From a virus, in IMG/VR virus record IMGVR_UViG_3300037189_016726, positions 22,751 through 86,750 of that record: a stretch of 64,000 nucleotides of DNA; one strand, written 5' to 3'. Positions 59,451 through 64,000 of this stretch are shown piece by piece (the stretch's first letter is position 1; each line of letters opens with the position of its first letter). Made by a program: the position numbers and the translations under genes. Below the pieces are notes generated by a model, which saw only the letters and a program-made list of their open reading frames with translations, searched no databases and was not told the origin of the DNA.

Positions 59451-59867
59451 TCACTCTTCTCTTACTAAAGTTACACCAAATTCTCCCGGCTTTGCTGGGG
59501 GAATGGTATCCATAGCAACAAACTCAACAACGGCTGGGGAACTAACATTACCAGCATCATCAACATCTACTAGCGTGAGAACCACATTAGCATTGTCTGG
59601 AAATGAAAATTCACCAAAAGATGTTACTTCACTTGTAAATGTTGAAATTGTTGTCTCACCATTTACTGTAACATTAAGTCTACGCTCTGAAACATCCTTG
59701 TCAACAACTGGACCAGCAGTAACATTATAAACTAGTGCCATATTAGTACCCTCTTCTTTACGAACAAGTGTGGATTTAAATGCTATTGGATGGATTGTTC
59801 GCATATCCATCTTTTGCAATTGTTTAATTAACTTATATATTGGCCTATCACTACCCCAATAAAACAT
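59451..59867 (-). CDS. Ig-like/beta-sandwich surface protein
   Basis: The long start (ATG 59867) and an internal ATG 59741 (MALVYNVTAGPVVDKDVSERR) both have ribosome sites; the second gives a compact 96-residue beta domain. It ends with VVLTLVDVDDAGNVSSPAVVEF and DTIPPAKPGEFG, resembling bacterial Ig-like or fibronectin-type modules of virion and surface proteins. A decoration protein or adhesin is likely. The start choice is uncertain. Confidence 0.65.
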   Translation of the reverse strand: MFYWGSDRPIYKLIKQLQKMDMRTIHPIAFKSTLVRKEEGTNMALVYNVTAGPVVDKDVSERRLNVTVNGETTISTFTSEVTSFGEFSFPDNANVVLTLVDVDDAGNVSSPAVVEFVAMDTIPPAKPGEFGVTLVREE

Positions 59868-59915
59868 ATAAACTCCTATTTGAATTAGTATTGTGATATA
59901 AGAGATATCTGTATA

Positions 59916-61235
59916 TTATAGTTTAATTTCGTAACGTCTATCATACCTAAATTCATCTTTAATTTTTCTCAATAAATTAAGGTCTGTTGTGGGCGGTAAA
60001 GCATACGGGTGTTCATTTACAAAAAATTCAATTTGTAATGATCTTTCTGTTAAATAAGTAGATATGTTCTCACCATCTGATGCTCTTTTACAATACTCTT
60101 TAAATATTTTTCCATCTATATTTAGATTTCCTTCAATAATTTGTTTATTTTTGATTATTTTAATTGCTTGATTGATTAATTCTACTAAAGGATTAACTTC
60201 TAAGTTATTATATTTGTATCTATCGTAATAAAGTGAAGTTACATAATATGTTCCAGCACAAATAGGCTGTTCCATATATGCTGGAATTAAATGATCGGCT
60301 TGTTTAGATTCTAATATTTTAAGATTACCTCTTACGCCATTTGTTTGAGTGTGTTCTATGTAACCAATATTGATATTGACTGCTCCCCTTTTTAAGAAAG
60401 GTGCATACAGCATTGCCGTACCGGGAGCAGTAATTTGAATATCTACATTTTGAAAATCTTCCATTTGTTTTTTAAAAGTTTCATTGCCAAAATGTTTATA
60501 ATCATGATACCAGTCTACAAATTTTATATCGCATATATTATACAATTTACTAATTACAATATCAATAATTTCTTTATCTTTACTATCGAATCTTTTATTG
60601 TTTATTATGATAACTTTTGGGCGATCTATGTTTAAAGGTTTATCTAATTCAATATTGTTTACTTCAAAAATTCTTTTCTTAAACTGATGTAAGCCATCCC
60701 ATTTTTTGCCATAAATAAACATTTCTTTATTAACTACTCTATTGCCTGCTAAATCTGTTCCTGCAACTAATGTTTTAAAGTGATATATTTTATTTTTGTC
60801 TAGATTAGGATATTCTAAAAGATCTTGTTTTGTAAAATTTTTAAGAACATAGTACATCATATTTTCTCTCCATGACCAATCTAGAGACAGAAAAGTAAAT
60901 GGTTCATTAACATAGCCAAATTTTAGTAATGATAGATATATAGGATAAAGAACATCAAATAAACCATGCCCAACATTTCCATACCATGAATTATCGGATA
61001 ATACAGAAAGAGTTATTTCTTCAATATTATTTAAAGATTGTACATAATCTTCTAGTTTTTTTTCAGAATCAAACTTTAATATTTCTGGTTTCCAATCATA
61101 TGATATTGTAAATTTTTTAACAGATGGTAGAGTAATATCTTCTGTTGTTAGAAAATAAATTATACCATTTATAGAGTATAGATTTTTATATTCTATACTT
61201 GTATCGTTATCTGTTAATTTATAGCTAGAAATCAT
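59916..61235 (-). CDS. GT61-like glycosyltransferase
   Basis: The 439-residue protein has the GT61 (DUF563) pattern: NSWYGNVGHGLFDVLYPIYL near residues 82-101 and the late DIQITAPGTAMLYAPFLKRG, then AVNINIGY. Family members add xylose or GlcNAc from nucleotide sugars. It overlaps the GT6 gene by four bases, so they probably act on one glycan. No transmembrane segment is clear. Family assignment is moderate. Confidence 0.7.
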   Translation of the reverse strand: MISSYKLTDNDTSIEYKNLYSINGIIYFLTTEDITLPSVKKFTISYDWKPEILKFDSEKKLEDYVQSLNNIEEITLSVLSDNSWYGNVGHGLFDVLYPIYLSLLKFGYVNEPFTFLSLDWSWRENMMYYVLKNFTKQDLLEYPNLDKNKIYHFKTLVAGTDLAGNRVVNKEMFIYGKKWDGLHQFKKRIFEVNNIELDKPLNIDRPKVIIINNKRFDSKDKEIIDIVISKLYNICDIKFVDWYHDYKHFGNETFKKQMEDFQNVDIQITAPGTAMLYAPFLKRGAVNINIGYIEHTQTNGVRGNLKILESKQADHLIPAYMEQPICAGTYYVTSLYYDRYKYNNLEVNPLVELINQAIKIIKNKQIIEGNLNIDGKIFKEYCKRASDGENISTYLTERSLQIEFFVNEHPYALPPTTDLNLLRKIKDEFRYDRRYEIKL

Positions 61236-61996
61236 ATTAAAATTAATTTACCATCTTGGAAATTGTATAAGTTGTTTTTATTGATTAACATTTCTTGTTT
61301 TAAAGAAGAAATATCTAATTCAACATCCCTTGTTTCACCTATCGCTCCTTTATCACTTACGTTAAACAGATATTCATCAAGAAGAACCGTTCGTGTGGGA
61401 GGGTTATAATGATAATACTGATTGATATAGCTTTCGTCATTAACCCCAGGTTCATAAGGAATTTTTTGATCTTCTAATTGATTTTCTCTAAGAACTTTAC
61501 AAACTTCAATTATTTTATTTTTAGTTCCACCAAATAAACAACCATGATAGTACATTTGAAATAAAGTTGTATCAAGAGGAACATAAGCTTTTGATTGAGG
61601 ATTTCTATCATATCCTTTTAAATCTTTCATCCAGCCATTGTTTCCAAAATGTTCTAATCCAACTGTGTCACCAATAAACCAATCAGTATCAAAATCTTTA
61701 GATACGCTGGTATCAGCATCAAAGTAAATCAAATAATCACTATCAGAATTTTCTAAAGAAAGTATATTGGTGAATTTTGAATTAGTCCCGTCTAGCCAAC
61801 TTGTATGTTTATTGTAATGATATTCCACATTTATATTATCTGGTAGGTAGGGGTGGGGATCTTCATCAGAAAAAAAGTAGAATTTGATTTCTGATTCACC
61901 CTTATAGTGGTGCATAAATTGTTTTATAAATCTTATACCTAACACAAAATAAGCATTGGTTGCTAGTATCACTATTCCTATTTTAGTTTTATTCAT
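61232..61996 (-). CDS. GT6-family glycosyltransferase (ABO-type fold)
   Basis: The 254-residue protein matches the GT6 family of alpha-1,3-galactosyl/GalNAc transferases: YLIYFDADTSVSKDF with the DXD at 93-95, YYHGCLFGGTKNKII near 149-163 and VNDESYINQYYHYNPPTR near 185-202, ending VLLDEYLF. Bacterial and cyanophage members are known. The enzyme should use UDP-Gal or UDP-GalNAc. It is coupled to the GT61-like gene. Confidence 0.83.
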   Translation of the reverse strand: MNKTKIGIVILATNAYFVLGIRFIKQFMHHYKGESEIKFYFFSDEDPHPYLPDNINVEYHYNKHTSWLDGTNSKFTNILSLENSDSDYLIYFDADTSVSKDFDTDWFIGDTVGLEHFGNNGWMKDLKGYDRNPQSKAYVPLDTTLFQMYYHGCLFGGTKNKIIEVCKVLRENQLEDQKIPYEPGVNDESYINQYYHYNPPTRTVLLDEYLFNVSDKGAIGETRDVELDISSLKQEMLINKNNLYNFQDGKLILI

Positions 61997-62029
61997 TTTG
62001 TTTCCTTTGAGTATTTTGATTATTATATT

Positions 62030-62557
62030 TTACTCATTTTTATTCCTAAAAACAATAGAATATCTAGTATCCTCAACTGGTTCTATTGAATGATGCCAGT
62101 ACCATCTTATAGCATCTTTCATTTGAATCAACATTTTTGGTAATAAAATTATATCAAAAGTTTTTTTACCGCTTGTAAAAATCATTTTACATGGGGATTT
62201 TAAACTTAAAATTGTAACTATTGGACCGCTTGCAACTCTATCTATATGCGGACCTATAAAATCACCTTTGAGATATTCATTGATATTGATTGTATCTGGT
62301 TTATATTTCAATACATTACTATCCACTAGCTTATTAGATATTTGGTCTATATATGGTGGAAAATCTAATTTTATGTAATTATTTTCACACATTTTATCAT
62401 CACCATATCTCTTAACTTTATTTCTATTCATATATCCAGTAGAAGTAAAGTCTTCTAATTCATTCTCTATCTCTTTTAGTAACGAGTTATGTTCGTTTTC
62501 GGAGATAAAATTATCGTATATTTTCAGTCCAAGTTGCGTATAATCGATATTTGTCAT
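62030..62557 (-). CDS. AlkB-like 2-oxoglutarate/Fe(II) oxygenase
   Basis: The 175-residue protein has the AlkB fold markers: GPHIDRVASGPIVTILSL with H104 and D106, the last metal His in WYWHHSIEP (155/156) and the 2-oxoglutarate-binding RYSIVFR (R165, R171). AlkB-like proteins repair alkylated nucleic acids, and other family members hydroxylate proteins or nucleotides. It is followed by the GT6 gene after 33 bases. Substrate is unknown. Confidence 0.85.
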   Translation of the reverse strand: MTNIDYTQLGLKIYDNFISENEHNSLLKEIENELEDFTSTGYMNRNKVKRYGDDKMCENNYIKLDFPPYIDQISNKLVDSNVLKYKPDTININEYLKGDFIGPHIDRVASGPIVTILSLKSPCKMIFTSGKKTFDIILLPKMLIQMKDAIRWYWHHSIEPVEDTRYSIVFRNKNE

Positions 62558-62580
62558 AATTATCCTATTTTAGTGTATAC

Positions 62581-62609
62581 TTGTGTGACGATATATATAT
62601 ATTTACAAT
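62581..62609 (+). promoter_or_regulatory. Candidate plus-strand promoter
   Basis: TACAAT (62604-62609) matches the -10 box of the rIIA promoter, with TTGTGT (62581-62586) 17 bases upstream as a weak -35. It precedes the only plus-strand gene in this part of the window and the run of TA repeats in the spacer could aid opening. Confidence 0.5.
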
Positions 62610-62628
62610 ACAATGATGGAGATAAACT

Positions 62629-62976
62629 ATGGCTTATTATTCTGACCCAACATATCTTTTCCCCGGTTATACGTCGGATGAAGGCAATTATGCTGTATTT
62701 CCAAGAGATTTACTTCCAACTTGCTCTGGTAATTCCGCTAATTTAAATGATATTAAAGAAATTCTTTTTTCTCTATTAACCGTTGTGGACAATGACTATG
62801 TAACATTACCAGCTTATTCTAGCGGCGTATATGTTCAAACAAAAGCTAAAAATTTTAATATTTCTTCAACAACCACTACTGGTGAAAACACAGCAAGAAA
62901 AGTATTTACTGTCTCATTTACTGCAAATGCTCAGATTTTGGATGTTGCTGATGAAAATGAATATAATCCTGACTGA
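62629..62976 (+). CDS. Lone plus-strand structural-type protein
   Basis: The 115-residue product (start ATG 62629 behind GGAGATAAACT) is Tyr/Asn/Thr-rich with beta-like strands (YVTLPAYSSGVYVQT, then ARKVFTVSFTANAQIL) and an acidic end. It resembles short virion proteins. It has its own candidate promoter and a bidirectional terminator, so it forms an island inside minus-strand genes. The family is not recognised. Confidence 0.65.
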   Translation: MAYYSDPTYLFPGYTSDEGNYAVFPRDLLPTCSGNSANLNDIKEILFSLLTVVDNDYVTLPAYSSGVYVQTKAKNFNISSTTTTGENTARKVFTVSFTANAQILDVADENEYNPD

Positions 62977-63006
62977 TAAATTTTGTTATTCCATATAAAA
63001 GTATAT

Positions 63007-63036
63007 ATAAAACCCCCAAGAAATTGGGGGTTTTAT
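63007..63036. terminator. Bidirectional terminator with GAAA loop
   Basis: ATAAAACCCCCAA (63007-63019) pairs perfectly with TTGGGGGTTTTAT (63024-63036) around a GAAA tetraloop. T runs lie on both strands, so it ends the plus-strand gene and the minus-strand secreted-protein gene. Confidence 0.92.
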
Positions 63037-63044
63037 CGTTTATA

Positions 63045-63377
63045 TTACTTATATCTCACACAAGCGTACCAACCATTTCGACCACGGGCAACTCCAATTT
63101 CGATTGGTGTTCTTTGTCCCCAATAACAGCAATTTTTCACTGCTGAGTCGGCACTGCTACTACTAAATCCTACCCCTTCATATCCGCTATTACCACCGCA
63201 ATGGCCCATGCTGCATCGATTAGCCTGTATTTCAGCAACACCCTGTGCTGATGAATTACTATTACTAGTGTAGCTATATGTTTTAGGCTTGCTAGAGTAA
63301 TATCTAACATTGCCTTCACCATAAGCTGTAACTGCTGACATGATCATTAATGATGTGAATACCATAAACTTTTTCAT
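63045..63377 (-). CDS. Secreted planctomycete-type protein
   Basis: I choose ATG 63377 (MKKFMVFTSLMIMSAVTAYG, a signal peptide) behind a perfect AAGGAGG site. The 110-residue product contains SAQGVAEIQANRCSMGHCGG, then GYEGVGFSSSS and NCCYWGQRTP and IGVARGRNGWYACV. This ordered motif set is one I recall from many planctomycete secreted proteins, with several cysteines that may form disulfides. It is exported and unusual for a phage. It may have been captured from the host. Confidence 0.78.
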   Translation of the reverse strand: MKKFMVFTSLMIMSAVTAYGEGNVRYYSSKPKTYSYTSNSNSSAQGVAEIQANRCSMGHCGGNSGYEGVGFSSSSADSAVKNCCYWGQRTPIEIGVARGRNGWYACVRYK

Positions 63378-63417
63378 CTTATCCTCCTTGATATTAATCT
63401 TGATAGTTAAGAAAAGA

Positions 63418-63453
63418 CCCCCGAAAGTGTGCATTGTTAAGAGGCATCGGGGG
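63418..63453 (-). terminator. Rho-independent terminator after small secreted-protein gene
   Basis: CCCCCGA (63418-63424) and TCGGGGG (63447-63453) form a seven-bp stem with a 22-base loop, followed on the minus strand by TCTTTTC. It separates the genes at 63475-63690 and 63045-63377. Confidence 0.7.
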
Positions 63454-63474
63454 ATTTATCTTTTCCTTTAAATA

Positions 63475-63690
63475 TTAACGAACAACGCTGCGAACCCGTG
63501 CTACCGTGCGACGGCCCACATTACGTGTTGCTTCAACAGTTCGCCTTGTGACCTCTACTGGAACAGCAATAACCTCGCGGGCAACGGTTACTGTGCGATT
63601 ACGTAGATTACACTTACCACTAACGCATTCGCCAGCAGAAGCAAAGCCACTAGACATAATTACTAGAACACATGCAATTAGAATCTTCAT
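63475..63690 (-). CDS. Small secreted Arg/Val-rich protein
   Basis: The 71-residue product has a signal peptide (MKILIACVLVIMSSGFASAG) and a mature part with ECVSGKCNLRNRTVTVA and repeated VTRRTVEATRN, VGRRTVARVR units. Ribosome site AGGAGAAT precedes ATG 63690. Similar short basic exported proteins are common in Planctomycetes by memory. It lies directly after the tmRNA terminator. A role in host-surface or periplasmic interaction is a guess. Confidence 0.7.
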   Translation of the reverse strand: MKILIACVLVIMSSGFASAGECVSGKCNLRNRTVTVAREVIAVPVEVTRRTVEATRNVGRRTVARVRSVVR

Positions 63691-63714
63691 AATATTCTCC
63701 TAAGTTAAAACTAT

Positions 63715-63730
63715 GCCACATCCATGTGGC
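63715..63730 (-). terminator. Hairpin terminator after tmRNA
   Basis: GCCACAT (63715-63721) pairs with ATGTGGC (63724-63730) around a two-base gap. On the minus strand A/T-rich TAGTTTTAAC follows. It lies 18 bases beyond the tmRNA 3' end. Confidence 0.65.
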
Positions 63731-63747
63731 TCAAAACATAATACCAG

Positions 63748-64000
63748 TGGACTAGAGGGGAGTCGAACCCCTGTCCAGAATAAATATCAATATAAACTTC
63801 TACATTATTATTCAGTTGTTATCACACTACTGACAAAGCTATCAGAATTATCTGAATCAGATTGAGTACAATCATTATTCCTATTTATGTCTGGTAGGAC
63901 TACCATATCCGATTATCGGAGTCAGCATGATTTGGTAATAAGGCTCATGCCGCCCCACTCATTACCTAATTAATTAGGCAGCGAGAGCGAGAGTTACTTC
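63748..64000 (-). ncRNA. ssrA: tmRNA (3' part; 5' end outside window)
   Basis: Read on the minus strand, the tag codons at 64000-63977 give Glu-Val-Thr-Leu-Ala-Leu-Ala-Ala followed by TAA at 63976-63974, the standard degradation-tag ending. About 200 bases follow, with pseudoknot-like pairing potential. The 3' end has a T-arm AGGGG/CCCCT around TTCGACT and an acceptor strand CTAGTCC with discriminator A at 63748. CCA is not encoded (CTGG follows). The 5' half and the full tag lie beyond base 64000. tmRNA rescues stalled ribosomes and tags the nascent protein for proteolysis. A phage copy is rare. Confidence 0.9.

Overview
This AT-rich window reads as part of the genome of a large virulent tailed phage. 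Genes are packed end to end, many with 1-40 base overlaps, and almost all lie on the minus strand. It carries a near-complete replication and dNTP-synthesis set (DNA polymerase III alpha, DnaQ-type exonuclease, DnaB helicase, DnaG-type primase, RecA, two SSBs, class Ia ribonucleotide reductase, dUTPase, dCMP deaminase, ThyX, dNMP kinase). It also has typical phage genes: PhoH, rIIA/rIIB-like proteins, a small sigma factor, HNH and Vsr-like homing-type nucleases, and many glycosyltransferases. No integrase, terminase, portal or capsid gene is recognised, so it is a slice of a larger genome.

The host is inferred, not proven. Several small secreted proteins (63045-63377, 63475-63690, 3142-3420), a formylglycine-enzyme-like domain (39804-41648), a papain-like peptidase (41875-42792) and a secreted trypsin-like protease (58576-59343) resemble, from memory of sequence patterns, families common in Planctomycetota. 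A planctomycete phage is the working hypothesis.

Layout: 1-3018 (+) two virion-type genes ending at a bidirectional terminator. 3142-5293 (-) a secreted protein, a zinc-ribbon protein, a Rad52/Erf-like annealing protein and a nuclease. 5250-13625 a glycosylation island. 13625-18196 SSB and a DNA polymerase III alpha gene split in two, with an exonuclease gene and an endonuclease-VII-like gene between the halves. 18265-30850 a bacterioferritin-like protein, a virion-associated protein, a Cas4-like nuclease, dNMP kinase, primase, helicase, RecA, PhoH and dUTPase. 30847-35184 ribonucleotide reductase with an FkbM methyltransferase. 35212-44307 small membrane proteins, an adhesin/protease island, a holin-like protein, a PAS-domain membrane protein and an abundant-type virion protein. 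44392-52742 sigma factor, more glycosyltransferases, nucleotide enzymes, SSB, GMP reductase and tRNA-Tyr. 52798-55791 rIIB/rIIA under a strong sigma70-type promoter. 55885-59343 ThyX operon, two HNH nucleases and a secreted protease. 59451-62557 an Ig-like protein, GT61- and GT6-type glycosyltransferases and an AlkB-like oxygenase. 62629-62976 a lone plus-strand gene. 63045-64000 two secreted proteins and the 3' part of a tmRNA whose tag ends in ALAA.

The nucleotide enzymes together make dNTPs, including dTTP by dCMP deaminase/dUTPase, ThyX and dNMP kinase. The polymerase halves, exonuclease, helicase, primase, SSBs and RecA form the replication and recombination machinery. At least eleven glycosyltransferases, a nucleotidyltransferase-like protein and several methyltransferases suggest extensive modification of virion or host-surface glycans. 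Recognisable promoters have TTGACA-like and TATAAT-like boxes, consistent with host sigma70-type transcription of early operons. The phage sigma factor may serve late genes.
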